DNA of 64,000 nucleotides from Tetranychus cinnabarinus (taxonomy: Eukaryota > Arthropoda > Arachnida > Trombidiformes > Tetranychidae). The stretch covers positions 3,906,001-3,970,000 of the forward strand of contig WHVY01000001.1 in assembly GCA_022266195.1 (NCBI GenBank), given 5' to 3'. Under the pieces are notes generated by a model. The model saw only the letters and a list, made by a program, of their open reading frames with translations, was not told the origin of the DNA and did not search any database. Positions 34,479 to 46,771 of this stretch are shown one piece after another. The position numbers were made by a program, and so were the translations under genes. Every line of letters begins with the position of its first letter. The stretch's first letter is position 1.

Positions 34479-37400
34479 TTATTTTGGTCTGAGTCCACCA
34501 AAAGGATATTGAAAATTGTCCGGATCATTATAAATTCCTCTGATTTGATTGAGATACATCGGACCAAATTGATCGTAATAGAGATTTGGTGAAGCCTTGG
34601 CTCTTACAGCAGACGCACCTTGGATCCATTTTGACCTAGCAAAGCTTTCTTTTGTATCACGATTAATGGTTGGATGGTTGAATGAGAGTTTAACCAATTT
34701 GGATTCACCTGTTGAACGGCCTTCTGCAGAGTTGTAGTAATCAACATTCGATGCCCATTTTGAGTATGACGGATTAGCATTATATCTTGTATAAATACTT
34801 TTCAGCACATCTTGAATTCCAGATGAACCCGAAAACTGTCTCTTAGCAGTTTTCATTTTTAGACCGTCATCATCAGATGAAATATAATATTTAGTGATAA
34901 ATTCACTAATCAATATTAAAAATCCAATTCCGATTCCACAAGCAAGAAACAAATAGATACCAATCATGTGAACCACATCAATCTTTTTCACATCCCCAGC
35001 ATGGATAATTAATGGATACATACAGTCATTGCCTGGTGTTTGATACCATAACCTCCAATAAATCGCGATACCTGCTCGAGTTAGCAAAGTCATTCTGAAA
35101 AATAGGAGCATAAATCAATTATTTGGTCTTTCAATGATTTCATAAAAATTGATTTGAAAATTTTCCGACTTACTGTCGATTCAACTCTTTCACCAGTGAT
35201 GGTGGAAAGGCATCTTTTCTAGCTACCATGTGAATAGGTGTATGATAAACAGCGTCTCTAGCTACATGCATGCCACAGACGCCAGTTCTCATGTATTCAG
35301 TTGAAACCCAATAGCGAGCTTCATATTCCGTCATCAAATAACCCAACGAACCACTGGAAATTTCATCAAAGATCTTATACTTGTCCTTTTCAAAATCATA
35401 ATAACTCATTTTATCCCGAAGAAGAGATAACTCCGAGTATTCCAAGATTTGAATCATTTCATGAAGTGCTCCAGAGGCTGCGGCTCCAGCTGAGACTCCC
35501 CAGGTATTTGCAAGATCTTCTGCATTCTGAATGGGTTGAATAATCTTTGGAAATGTCAACAAGGCAACCAGATTACCAGAATAAGTTGTCACCGTAACAA
35601 TTACAAAAAGCCACCAAGTGGCAATCAATACTCTTCCAGAGATTGCTTGAGGCAGTATGTCACCTCCTTGTTGGACCATCGCTCCATAACAATACCAAAC
35701 GCAATTGGATAACTTGAAAAAACCTTTACCATCATTAAGTCCATAATAATCATAATAGATTGATGAACGGTGAACCGTCCATAAAACAGGACCAATAACA
35801 ATCATTGTTAAAATTACGCAAATCCAAGTCTGTTGAAGACGGATATTAGAAAAACTTAGATTAACTGAACAAATTGATGGATTCAATTAAAGTGTGAACT
35901 TACCCCAAGAGTGAAAGGACATATGAAGAGGAATTTTTCATCTTCAGGTTGTTTCTTGACAACCAACGAAACAATATCGACATCATAGGCGGACAAGAAT
36001 TCAAATACAGATGATTTTATTCGTGAAGGTGTTTGCCAGATACCATTGGCTGCTAAATCAACCTTTCCTTCGGCTAATTTACCCAATAATCCATCCCAAC
36101 CTTCATCTGAAATTGAATCGCCAATTTTATCATCTTTCGCATCTGACCAGCAAACATATTCAATGGTAAAGTTCATTCTAGAAGAAATGATTGTCAACAA
36201 TTCAATGGTAGTTCCATTTACGACGCATTTACCATCAATTAACTCAACATTGACAAGAGGCCGTTGGTTAACAACTCCAACCTTGTACACTTGACCTCCA
36301 CCATTAACAATGTCAACTGGTATTGGATCACTTGATTGGATCAATCCTTTGAAAGGCGTCCATTCACCAGTTCGAGTTATTTTTATTCCACTTTCAAAAT
36401 CATCATCAAACTGTGTTTGCGACCAATGAGAAGTTGAATAAGGTTTACGTTTATACTTTATTGACTCTCCAATGATGGCCTTTTCAAACATTTGCAATGA
36501 GTATCGATCACAATTGCCGCAATAACGACTAGAGATCGACTCATCTGAACCCAACTGTAATCTCATTTCAGTCAATAGTCTATTTCGAGTTCGTCTCTTC
36601 ATGTCTACATCAGTAAAATCATAGTCTGCCGTTAGTGCAACTTTACGTAAAGTAGATTTCAATGTTTCAACAGCTAATCTGAATTGACATCCTTCAGACA
36701 TTTCACTGCATCGTCCATATTCCGACTCTTCCCTTATTACAATCGCTGTCTGTGTTGTTGCCAAAACTGGACTCAATTGAGACCAATAAGCTGGATCCTC
36801 TTGATTATCACTGAAAATGAATATCCATTTACGAGGAGATCCAAGCAGCGATCTTGAATGAGCCTGAAAGTTGTTCAGTTAACAAATGCCTTGTTATTAT
36901 CAGTGGAACATAAATCCTGAAATTGACTTACCAGTTTAATTATCTCTTTAATATGTTTACTGTGAGCTATTACAATAAAATATTTATGCTCATCAGTGAT
37001 ATGATCAACAACCTGTGCTTTCAAATCCAATGTGTCCGTCTTTATATTTTCATATGAAAATAAGGTTACTTGAGAGTCATTGATGTCCCGATAGTCTGAA
37101 GTGATTTCAATCTTATTTTTCAAGCTTAGTCCAATATGGTAGGATGTTACAGTTGATGGCATAATTTCAGGACCATGGACTGCACTCAGACCATCCACAA
37201 GATCATGAAGAGCCATAACATCTAATGAGTTTAAGAAAACAGAAGAGAAAAGATCGATTATCTATTAACTGCTGTAATCGTGGATAAGTACAAACCAATC
37301 GTGTCATCATGGATTAAATTAATATGATCCCATTTTCGCAAGAAATCATGCCTCATATCAATTAACATGGGAACAACATGATCAACTGATGATAAAATTG

Positions 37401-37946
37401 GAAAACCAATTCCTTGATCACGACTGGGTCTGATACAATTACGATCATGGATGGCAATGATTAAGGTTGATGAACAATGATCACGAATCAAAGAGTAAAG
37501 TGATTTAGTTAGCGAACAAGGTAAAACCGATATCAAACCAATGTACTTGTTACCTGGGAAAGTAAAAAAATGGTCAAAAATTATCTTTTCTGGTTTTCTA
37601 CTTACAATTTCTGGGTTCCCCATCGATCAAAGCATCAAAATCTGAATCACCATCAATCAGATCAACTTTAATTGTTATATTGTCGATTGAAAAACTTTCA
37701 ATTTCACCAATCAAATGGAATAAGGTATCATTTCGAATTGCTTTGGAAATTTCATCGTCGTATTTTATTAAAATACCTAAAACAGTGAAGGATTAAACAC
37801 AATGAATGGAAGCAATAATTTAGATAAAGATACCAACCTAAATTAATCACTTGTTCAGAGTCATCCTTATTTGATTGGCATGAAACTGGTGACAATAAAA
37901 TATAAATTAAGAAAAACAAATGGTTGATCATTTTCAATAGGTCCAA
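34479..37946 (-). CDS. Ionotropic receptor (iGluR family), probably IR93a type
   Basis: Seven exons on the minus strand: 37838-37946, 37606-37776, 37296-37553, 36932-37221, 35904-36863, 35174-35829 and 34479-35094. All introns are 52-79 nt with GT/AG borders, giving 1019 residues in a continuous frame. A signal peptide (about residues 1-23, IYILLSPVSC) precedes a long amino-terminal domain. The ligand-binding S1 half lies at about 468-590 (YKVGVVNQRPL, GTTIELLTIIS). Its candidate glutamate-binding Arg is in QTPSRIKSS, about residue 557. M1 starts at TWICVILTMIV (about 597). The pore region holds NCVWYCYGAMVQQGGDILP. M3 is VTVTTYSGNLVALLTFPK instead of the SYTANLAAF of classical receptors. S2 and a final M4 (IGIYLFLACGIGIGFLIL) follow, with a cytoplasmic tail of about 130 residues. 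The SGNLVALLTFP motif and the long amino-terminal domain recall IR93a, an IR25a partner in thermo- and hygrosensation; this subtype is an inference. Confidence 0.9.
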
Positions 37947-38693
37947 CGATTAATCACGATCAGACAATGTTTTACTTCGGTTGTCTTAAGATTTTACCAA
38001 GTCAGTTTTTTGAATATGTCATGGCACATCTTTCATTGATTGTATGATATTACAATCAATAAAGTAATTTTCAGCAATAGCTTTTAATATTGGTCAAATG
38101 GCAAGAAATATTGACTGATGATATTACTTGTTTTTCATTCCTAATGTTTTTAATATTTTTAAAGTCATGTCCTTGTTAGATGATCCAATGATATATTGAT
38201 TTTTTGACCAACATTTAGAAAAGTATTTTTTGTTGTATTAATAATATTAAACTGTATATTCATGTAAGATCTTGATATAATTTAATGTAACGAAATGAAT
38301 CTTAAATTAAGAGAGTTGGGAAAGTCAGTTAAAAGTTTAAGAGCAAGTCTACTAAAGTTTCAGCATGTACGTGGTAATACCTGTAATTTATTTTAACTAC
38401 TGATTATCGATTTTAACTTACGAATTTTATTTGACATTTAAAGTTAATACAAAATTATGTTTTCAATATTAGTGTTAATATAAAGATAAAATATTGAAAA
38501 ACTAAGCATTTAACCAAACCAAATCAAATTTATTGGCTAACAAATAGACAAATGAATTTAAAGACTGATGGGCCTCACTGACAAGTGTGAGTTAACTATT
38601 AATTACTGCATATTTATGAGTTGAAATGAATGAGCAGGCCCAGAAATGCCGATCAGTTAATTTAATCGATAAAATTAATTTATAAATTCTTTG
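37947..38693. other. Intergenic region, receptor promoter and dehydrogenase 3' flank
   Basis: The two minus-strand genes are in tandem. The segment next to 37946 must hold the receptor's promoter and 5' UTR, and the segment near 38700 the dehydrogenase 3' end. It is strongly AT-rich and I see no ORF of note. Confidence 0.5.
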
Positions 38694-38699
38694 TTTATT
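38694..38699 (-). terminator. Polyadenylation signal of the dehydrogenase gene
   Basis: TTTATT on the plus strand (AATAAA on the coding strand), about 105 bases beyond the stop codon. Confidence 0.55.
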
Positions 38700-38804
38700 A
38701 AAAGATAAATTACAACAATGATTATTGAATTGATCGATTGTTGATTTTCAACATGTTTTACCGTGATAGCGATTATTAAAATAACAGTAGAAATTTTGAA
38801 TGGC

Positions 38805-40678
38805 TTATTTCATGACTGGCATGGAAGTGTTTGCTTCGAACCCAGTGACATCAGATTTCCTCCACAATTGAGTAATTGTTTTTGTCTCGGTGTAGAAATT
38901 GATTCCCATTTGTCCCATAAAGTGATTTTCACCATGGAATGAGCCTCGAGTACCGGTAAATGAGAATACTGAGAGAGGAACTGGAATTGGAACATTAACT
39001 CCGATTTGGCCAACATCAATTTCGTGGGTAAATCTACGAGCAGTAGCTCCATTTCGAGTGAATATTGCAGTTCCATTACCGTAAGGATTGGAGTTAATTA
39101 ATTCGATTGCCTCATCAAGAGTATCAACAGTCAAAATGATTAAAACAGGACCAAAAATTTCTTCTTTGTAACATTTCATTGAAGTTTTAACATCAGTTAA
39201 TATAGTAGGACCGATAAAGTTACCCTTTTCAAAACCTGGAACTTTAACACCACGTCCATCAAGAATTAATTTGGCACCTTCTTGAACTCCACTTTCGACC
39301 AAAGAGCAAATCTTTTCTTTTGCTTGAGGAGAAATAACTGGTCCAATATCAGCTCCATCAATGTGACCAGCATTCACCTTTAATTTATTTGCTCTAGGAA
39401 TGAGTTCTGGTATCCATTTGGCTGATTCGCCGACAAAAATAACTGTAGATAATGCCATGCATCGTTGACCTGCAGCCCCAAATGCAGCTCCAGCAATTTG
39501 ATTCAAGGTGTCTTCTTTATTGGCATCTGGCATAACAACACCATGATTTTTGGCACCCATATTAGATTGAACCCGTTTACCATTAGCAGCACCACGAGAA
39601 TAGATATGTTTACCCGCAGTATCAGCTCCAACAAATGAGATCGCTTTAATGGTTGGATTATCACAGATGAAATTGACGGCATCGTGTTGGCCGTGGAAAA
39701 CATTTACAACTCCAGGAGGAACACCAGCTTCATTCAAAAGCTCCATAAGCATCATGGTAGCACCTGGTATTCGTTCTGAAGGTTTGAGTACAAAAGTATT
39801 TCCAGCAGCAATAGCTAAGGGAAACATCCACAAAGGAATCATGGCAGGGAAATTGAATGGAGTAATACCAGCACATACTCCTAATGGAATACGATAGCTG
39901 AATGTATCCATATCTTTAGCAACCGATTCAAAACTTTGTCCCATCAATAGACTAGGCGCTGCACAAGCAACCTCAATCACTTGTAAGCCTCGGAATACAT
40001 CACCTTCAGCGTCAGCTTTTGTTTTACCCTGTTCTTCAGTTACAATGGCGGCCAATCTTTTCTGTCATTATAATTAAATTAATGAACATACATTTAGAAA
40101 CGTGAGTGCCAGGTTTAACGCAAAACTTTTGGAATTATTTGAACTCTCAACTCACCATATTGCTTTTAACTAAGTTTTGGTATTTGAACAAGTATTGCTG
40201 GCGACTAATTAACGAGGTTTGAGACCAGCTTTTGTAAGCCTCTTTAGCAGCAGCAACAGCATCTTCCATTTCTTGTTGGGTTGATAAAGGCACTTTTGAA
40301 ATGACTTCATTGGTGGCCTATGAAAGTAAAAAAAATTGTTGGTATTTTAGTCATGAGAATCATGATATAGAAAAGTAAACAGCAGAAGTAATCTTTCTCA
40401 ACAAAGTCATAAGGCCAATGTGCATTTAAAATAGCATGAAGTAGAAATATCAGGTTATCTGAAGTTGAGTAGAAATTAAAATTATACCCATTCAAGATAC
40501 TTACGGGATTATGAAGATCAATCCAGTTAGAAGATTTAGATTCAACGAATTGTCCATTAATGAAAAGCTTGGTTGTAGACCGGGCAGATGATAAGTTAAC
40601 TTGTTGGTTGATCATATGGTAATATTGAGTCCTGAGAAATGATTTCATTGTAACAACTTTATTCAAATAAGGAGCCAT
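38805..40678 (-). CDS. ALDH6A1: Methylmalonate-semialdehyde dehydrogenase (acylating), mitochondrial
   Basis: Three exons, 40505-40678, 40156-40317 and 38805-40061, with introns of 187 and 94 nt, encode 530 residues, the usual size. The enzyme converts methylmalonate or malonate semialdehyde plus CoA and NAD+ to propionyl- or acetyl-CoA in valine and pyrimidine catabolism. The first 35 or so residues are basic and Ser/Thr-rich without acidic residues (MKSFLRTQYYHM), as in a mitochondrial presequence. KLFINGQFVES then opens the ALDH fold. The family landmarks FNFPAMIPLWMFP, FVLKPSERIPG, the NAD-site FVGADTAGKHIY and MGAKNHGVVMPDAN are present. The catalytic Cys is at about residue 313 in GAAGQRCMALS, followed by IGPVISPQAKEKI, EEIFGPVL and NPYGNGTAIFTRNGA. 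MGAKNH and GQRCMALS separate it from other ALDH classes. An upstream Met choice within the presequence is uncertain. Confidence 0.96.
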
Positions 40679-42296
40679 GTTTTATTTTAAAGACAACAGA
40701 AGAAACAATGGAAATTAGAGTATACAGTAATTAACTCAGCACAATAAAACAAATGCAACAGAATAAAAGCTTCTGCTTTTCACTTTTTTGACTTTTAACT
40801 CAAGGTAAACCAGAGGAGAGGAGATTCTCTTGGTAACAGTTGCATCGTCAAGAGTCTCTATCGGCGATAATGATGACGAAAATGATGAATCTGATATTTG
40901 ATTATAATCAAATCTAGTTAGCTACATAAGTCTTCACTTGTCTAATCATTTATCTAAAGTTGATAAAAAATATTTACCTGTCAATTAGTAAAGAACAGCC
41001 ATTTTATCAATTTTATATCAGCCTTCGTCTCAATGATTATATTCAAGAGCCATTGGTTTCCTTCATCTTTTAATCTATTCCTTTAATTGCTATCATGTTA
41101 ATTATCTTTGATACCAATTTCAATATCATGCAGATAATCTTGAATCATATTGAGGCTGTTTGATCGAAAAACAGCAGTAAACAAAAAGTCGTGATACAAA
41201 ATACATTTAATGTGCATTATTACATTAATATATCGTCCCTTGTCTTGCCTTGTAAATTGATACATTGGCTTTTATCGATTAAGATGATAAAATCATCGTT
41301 AAAATTAATTTGGTCCATGTCACCAAATTTTCCAAACAAAAATGGCTCATTTAATGAGCTGTACAAATTCTCAGATACAAATTGGCATGAGAAAAATGAA
41401 ATGAAATTGAACAGATGAAAGATTGAAGCTTCCAGTTTACTCGCATGTGATTGGATAATCTTATTACGTTTTCTTTCCAACATAAATGACATCACTCTGT
41501 TTTTGACCATCATCAAAATGGATCATTAAGTTGTGGAACTATTAGTTTGTCTTTCTACTGTCTAACATTTATACATTGTATCGATGTGTCTAACCAAACA
41601 ATGAAGCCAAAACAGGTGAGTCAAACCAATATAATTAGTTTAATGTTAACCAATCAAGCGGCCATGTTTACTGGAGCAACTCTTCGAGAAGGGATCATGT
41701 TTACAAAACGTTTGGTTAACATCAATTATTTCCTTTTGATGGTTATTCTTGTCATTGACTTGAATCATTACTACTGATATTGGATGATACTGACAACAGG
41801 ATATCAAGGTTTTTATTATAATAATGTGTCTCGATGTTTGTCTTGAGGCAATTAACCTCGACGTTAAAATTCCTGTTGCTAGTTTGAAGCAAACATGACC
41901 TATTGAAGCTATCATCTTTTTGAGGTTTAACTCTCTCTCTCTCTATCTTTCTCCTCTCTCTTCTCTCTATTTCTTTTTTCTCTTTTTTAAGCCCTGCAAA
42001 AACAGCCATATCCAAAGTAAACCTTTGTGCATTCAATCATCACTATTACTATCATCATCATCAACATCATCATCATAATAAACTCCACCATTACTAAGAA
42101 CACATCAACGTATAGCCAAATGGAGATGAAAGAAAGATAGTTAACAAAAAACATTGGAATCGACGTTTATTTATTGAATTATCATTGGCAATTGTAACCT
42201 CCAGTTCAACCACAATTGATTGAGGAAGCTGCTCATTTCAATTGAACACTTTATCAATAGATCTGTTCGTTTTTCTGGTTGTGTCACTCCGACGAT
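40679..42296. promoter_or_regulatory. Divergent intergenic region between ALDH6A1 and guanylate kinase
   Basis: These 1.6 kb separate the start codons of two divergently transcribed genes and so contain both promoters and 5' UTRs. The region includes a polypyrimidine tract at 41931-41998 and TCA trinucleotide runs at about 42052-42078. Open frames on either strand (70-98 codons) are antisense to each other and lack motifs. Confidence 0.5.
41931..41998. repeat. Polypyrimidine (CT)n-type tract
   Basis: (CT)n followed by CTTT/CTCC variants and T runs, almost without purines over nearly 70 bases. It lies about 300 bases upstream of the guanylate kinase start. Confidence 0.85.
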
Positions 42297-43631
42297 ATGA
42301 CTACAGACACGATTCAAAGTAATTCATCTATACATGGTGATTCAATTGATCCGATCATAAGACCAATTGTTATCTGTGGTCCTTCTGGTTCTGGAAAAAG
42401 TACCCTTCTTCGTCTTCTAATCAATGACTACAAAGAATATCTTGGGTTCACAGTTTCTCGTAAGTATTCGAATTATTTAATATAAACTCATCCCATTTTC
42501 CCTACTTTAATTAGTAACCTGTGTTGCAGTTTTTCATGTTTGCATTTTATTGTTTCCCTCCAGATACAACAAGAAAGCCTCGTGAAGGAGAGATTGATGG
42601 CAGAGGTAATCACATGGATTCATTTATTAAATAGTCATTATTGTTATCAACAGACAGCAGCGACAGCTATTACTGAACTTTTTGCCACATGTTTTATTTT
42701 TCCTCATGGTTTTTCAATATATCAAGAATAATCGTGATTTTGATTATAGTGTGTTATTCACGATCTTAAAAAAGTCTTTACATCATCTCTAAACTTTAGA
42801 GTTTAAAGCTCTGGATAATTTTTCCTGATACGCTCAGACAAGCTTTTTTTATATTTGAGCAAACAAAGCTGGCTTTAGAATAGGTCGTTCAACGTCTTAT
42901 TCATTCAGTTGCTGTTTATTTCAAATGAGTCTCGTAATTTATCATTTGAATTACTAAAGATTATTTATCAGACTGATAGATATTATATTACAGCTGAAAT
43001 TATTCTCATGGTGTTCAAATATAAATTTTTCACTAATCTTAAACTCTTTTGCAAACAGAATACCATTTCACTGAACGAGAGTCAATGGAAAAAGCAATCA
43101 AAGATGGCGAATTTATCGAGTTTACTGAATTTTCTGGCAATCTCTATGGAACGAGGTAAATAAGTTTAGTCACTAGATTAATCATGAATGAATATGTTAC
43201 TCATCTATGATTTTACAGCAAAAAAGCTATGGAACAAGTCCAAAAAGGTGGTAAAATCTGTGTTCTAGATTTGGAAATCGAAGGTGTAAAGAATATGAAA
43301 AAATCGAATCTCAAGCCACTTTTCGTGTTTGTCAAACCACCAAGTCTTGAAGTTCTTGAACAAAGATTGCGGGCCCGAGGTACCGAATCAATCGAAAATA
43401 TCGACAGGCGATTGAAAAGAGCCAAAGAAGATCTGTGTATGGAAGGAATCGAAAATTATTTTGACTTGATCATAATCAATGAAGACCTTGACGAAGCTTA
43501 TGCTGCACTCAAAAATTTTATTCAACCAGTAAGAATGAAAATATATCTGAATCATTTTTTCGCAATCTTAATCAAATCTTTTCTTTTATTAATAGGCTAT
43601 CGAAATTGTCAAATCGGCTAGACTCAATTGA
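42297..43631 (+). CDS. Guanylate kinase
   Basis: Five exons (42297-42459, 42564-42605, 43059-43155, 43219-43528 and 43596-43631) with introns of 104, 453, 63 and 67 nt give 215 residues, close to the 197-220 usual for cytosolic guanylate kinase. The enzyme phosphorylates GMP to GDP with ATP. The P-loop GPSGSGKST is at residues 28-36. The GMP-binding block HTTRKPREGEIDGREYHF spans exons 1-3, with the conserved Arg and Tyr residues of the family. It is followed by FIEFTEFSGNLYGTS (GMP contact) and CVLDLEIEGVK. The lid RLRARGTESIENIDRRLKRA and the closing DYFDLIIxN-type block (YFDLIIINEDLDEAY) complete the domain. The ATG at 42297 is preferred because no ATG precedes it in frame. The roughly 20-residue Ser/Thr/Asp-rich head before PIVICGPSG is slightly longer than in many homologues. 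All splice phases agree. Confidence 0.96.
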
Positions 43632-44676
43632 TCTTGATTGAAATGGATAAATATTTTAATATTTTAAACAAAGTCAATCAGCTATTAAAATTATTCTCAG
43701 GAATCTCTTCATAAGAGTATCAATTATCTGTATGATCATATCAGGTCAATCATCTCAATACCTTGTCCATGTCACAATATTTTAATTTAAAATTTATTAA
43801 ACCTTCTCACCTCACTTGGATGAACACAAGTACGACTCTAGAATCTATGAACAAAAGTTAACGGGAACAAAAATATGGAACTCTCGGAGCAAAACACAAA
43901 TCTATCTTGTCAATCTTTTAATTGTTTCTTCACACAGTGATATTGCTTTGGAAATCTTTATTCCAGCAATTAACTTCAACAATGAAAGCTCTAAACCACA
44001 ATTATGTACATCACAAACTATGAAATAGCTGTAAAATAGAGCCAAATTATCAAAGTAAATGAGTGATTAATATGCTTAGAAAATAAACTCATGTTATCGA
44101 TATTTTGTATAAAATTGTTTGTATAATTTAATCGATTAAAGCTAAATTACCATGAACTTGAAATTGTAATATAACATGTGAACTTGGGCCTGAAAAAGTG
44201 TAACTATGACTTGATTGGGAATTGCCAGTAAATCCTGAGTTAAACTCGAGCTCAATGAACTTTTTCTCGGATTTAACATTTAATCGAAGTAATCAGCTTG
44301 AGGTTTAATCGTTTTTTCACTGTCAGGGTCTTGATTATATAGAAATGTATAAATGTTCAGAAGTAAGCTCTACATATTATTTTCAAATACATTATCATAT
44401 GGAGTCCAACTGATACAGTGAACTCCATTCCGAGTGATTTACATTGTTTATATTCTCGACGGGATATAATTTTCTCATTGGTTTAATGTGACAAAATTTC
44501 ATGGCCAATCAAACAAGGTCAGTCTGTGAATTGAACTTCAATAAGTCAGAAGACTTGATGAAACAATAATTGATTATATCCAAAATATATTTTCAATTAT
44601 TTCATTCAGTTTGATTTTTGGTCAGTGTTAACACTGTTCTCTCTGGTTGTCTTTTTGACAAGTTTAGAGTAAATCA
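43632..44676. other. Intergenic region between guanylate kinase and bursicon
   Basis: About 1 kb. An AATAAA at 44082-44087 is a possible but distant guanylate kinase polyA signal. A 70-codon open frame at 43816-44028 has no motif and I do not call it. The bursicon promoter must lie in the right part. Confidence 0.5.
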
Positions 44677-45298
44677 ATGGATTTAATTCAAGTGTATAAT
44701 TTTCTTATTTCAATCATAGTTGTTTCAATTTTAATTCCTGTCTTGGATGGGTCAAAAGGATGCCATTTAAGACCAGTTATTCATGTGTTAAGTCATCCTG
44801 GTTGTTTATCCAAGCCAATTCCGTCATTTGCTTGCCATGGATCTTGTTCATCTTATGTTCAGGTAAAAGACTATTAATATTTTTATGGATAGAAGAGTCA
44901 ATTTTGATTATTTGTCCAATCAAGGTTTCAGGATCCAAATTTTGGCAAGTTGAAAGATCGTGTATGTGTTGTCAAGAAATGGGTGAAAGAGAGGCGACCG
45001 TTGGCATTTTCTGTCCGAAGAAGACACCTAAATTTAGAAAGGTAAATCATTGAATTCATTACTACCTCATCAAATCACTAAATTTGTACTTGTTAGGATT
45101 GAATATAATCATTTCAATGTTATAACTTACTTTGATTGTCTCAAATTTTGATCTAATTGCTGACAGATCGCCACCAAAGCTCCAGTTGATTGTATGTGTC
45201 GCCCTTGCACTGGTATTGATGATTTAACAATCAAACCTCAGGAGCTGATAAATTTGACTGAAGAGTTAAGGAAAACTGACCAAGATGGTTCATCATAA
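44677..45298 (+). CDS. burs: Bursicon alpha subunit (cystine-knot moulting hormone)
   Basis: Three exons, 44677-44862, 44925-45041 and 45167-45298, with introns of 62 and 125 nt, all at codon borders, encode 144 residues. A hydrophobic signal peptide (FLISIIVVSILIPVL) is followed by a mature part with 11 cysteines in the bursicon-alpha pattern. CHLRPVIHVLSHPGC comes first, then PIPSFACHGSCSSYVQVSGS, ERSCMCCQEMGEREA, FCPKK and finally APVDCMCRPCT. Burs pairs with partner-of-bursicon to form the secreted heterodimer that activates the receptor rickets (LGR2) and drives cuticle tanning and post-moult expansion. The partner subunit is not in this window. The odd 11th cysteine normally makes the intersubunit disulfide. 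The gene marks the genome as arthropod-type. Length and spacing match the family; identification is firm. Confidence 0.97.
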
Positions 45299-45779
45299 AT
45301 TATTTTCATCTCGTTCACCAGTTCATTGTTAATACCTATTCGAATAATAACATCAAAATGCTAACCTTCATTTCAAACATGTAATATTATCGTTTTAAAA
45401 CAATCAAACAACCAATTTACATTCATCAATATTAAACACATAGTCAACACATTGACTTATATAGATGAATTTTTAACTAACAAACCATCGATCTTAAGAA
45501 TTGCCAACACATTATTTATTGAAATTTGTATTCATAAAAAATTACTAAAATAACTCGAGATAATCATACATAAAATAGAAAATAAAAAATTTGAAAAGCA
45601 AGCATAAAAGCAACATATGATTCAGGTCTAAAAGCTGATCTTGTGCTTTGTTAACTTGACAACCATGTGTCTTTTTCAGATGTTTAATAGGTGAGGCTTT
45701 TCACTAATCTCAATTTACTCATCAATATTCCGTTAAATTAGTTTTTTTATTGCTTACAAGTGGACTAATCTCAATTAAA
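45299..45779. other. Intergenic region between bursicon and prefoldin
   Basis: About 480 bases, very AT-rich. An AATAAA at 45581-45586 is a candidate bursicon polyA signal, leaving under 200 bases for the prefoldin promoter. Confidence 0.45.
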
Positions 45780-46232
45780 ATGGGTAAGTTAATCAGTAAA
45801 TCTTGTTTAAATTAATTATTATAGAAGGAATCTTATTTTAAAACTGTTTTTGTTTTGTCAATAGCAAATGTGGACCTTGAGCTTAAAAAGCAGTTCAAAG
45901 AATTGCAAATTAAAGTTGGTGAAACGCGAAGTAAAATGAGACAAATCGATGGTACCATTGACATTCTCAGTCGTAGTAGTCAACGTTATCGGTTAACATT
46001 GACGGAAGTAAAGAACCTACCCGAATCTATCACCACGTACCAATCTATTGGCCGTATGTTTGTTAAAGCTAAAAGGGATGAGATTGAAGTGGATTTGAAT
46101 GAAGCCATTAAAACCAACGCTGAAAAATGCCAAGAACTGGAAAAGAGTAAAGTCTATTTAGAAAAAAGCTTGAAAGAAAAGGAAGACAGTATAAGAGAAC
46201 TAATTTCTCAGAAACAAGCTCAATTGAGTTAA
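45780..46232 (+). CDS. PFDN1: Prefoldin subunit 1 (beta-type)
   Basis: Two exons, 45780-45783 and 45865-46232, joined across an 81-nt intron, give 123 residues, the normal length. Exon 1 carries only the ATG plus one base of codon 2 (ATGG|GTAAGT). Joining to the acceptor CAATAG reads MANVDLELKKQFKELQIKV. Prefoldin is a six-subunit cytosolic jellyfish-shaped chaperone that passes unfolded actin and tubulin to the CCT/TRiC chaperonin. The sequence shows the beta-class layout: an N-terminal coiled coil (about 4-50), the central hairpin YQSIGRMFVKAKRDE (about 70-84) and a C-terminal coiled coil (about 85-122) ending SIRELISQKQAQ. The GRMF motif is diagnostic of this class. Without the tiny first exon the reading frame has no Met at the right place. 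An AATAAA is at 46366-46371. Confidence 0.95.
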
Positions 46233-46365
46233 ATGAAATGAAAAAATCAGAATTTGCTATTAGATGCTAATGTGAAACCCTTTCAGGGTATTTGCTTGGT
46301 TTTCAGTTCTCTGATTTGTTTCCATTCAATACAATGTTTTGTCCACTGATTTAATCATGAATGTA

Positions 46366-46371
46366 AATAAA
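46366..46371 (+). terminator. Polyadenylation signal of prefoldin subunit 1
   Basis: AATAAA about 134 bases after the stop codon, inside a short AATA repeat. Confidence 0.6.
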
Positions 46372-46408
46372 TAATTGGACATTTCTTTTATAAAAAAGAG
46401 ATTTATCG

Positions 46409-46414
46409 TTTATT
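46409..46414 (-). terminator. Polyadenylation signal of RAD51
   Basis: TTTATT on the plus strand (AATAAA on the coding strand), about 360 bases beyond the RAD51 stop and about 40 bases from the opposing prefoldin signal. Confidence 0.45.
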
Positions 46415-46771
46415 GATTCGGTGCTACGTCAATATAAAATATAACTTTTCCTTTATAACCATTTGAATTGACAAGTAGTCTGGAACGAGATTTACAAAAT
46501 TTGAAAATTGCCCTATCGCCGGAATTGATAGAAGGAATGTAATCTCCGGATTAAATTAGCCTGGTTGACTAAGACAATTATTTGATCAGGATGTTTAGAA
46601 AACGTGCGTTGGAGAAATATTATAAGAGAAGTTTAAATACCACCTTAACCATGATGAAAGGTACAATGTCACGGAGAAGAAAATTTTTTAAAAAATGTGC
46701 AACATCTAAACAGCATTGTGAACAATGTTAAGCAATGACTTGATTAAACTGATTTTTGATAGAAAAACAAA

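Noticed and set aside
43816..44028. 70-codon plus-strand frame downstream of guanylate kinase
   Set aside because: No motif and chance length; probably 3' UTR or intergenic DNA.
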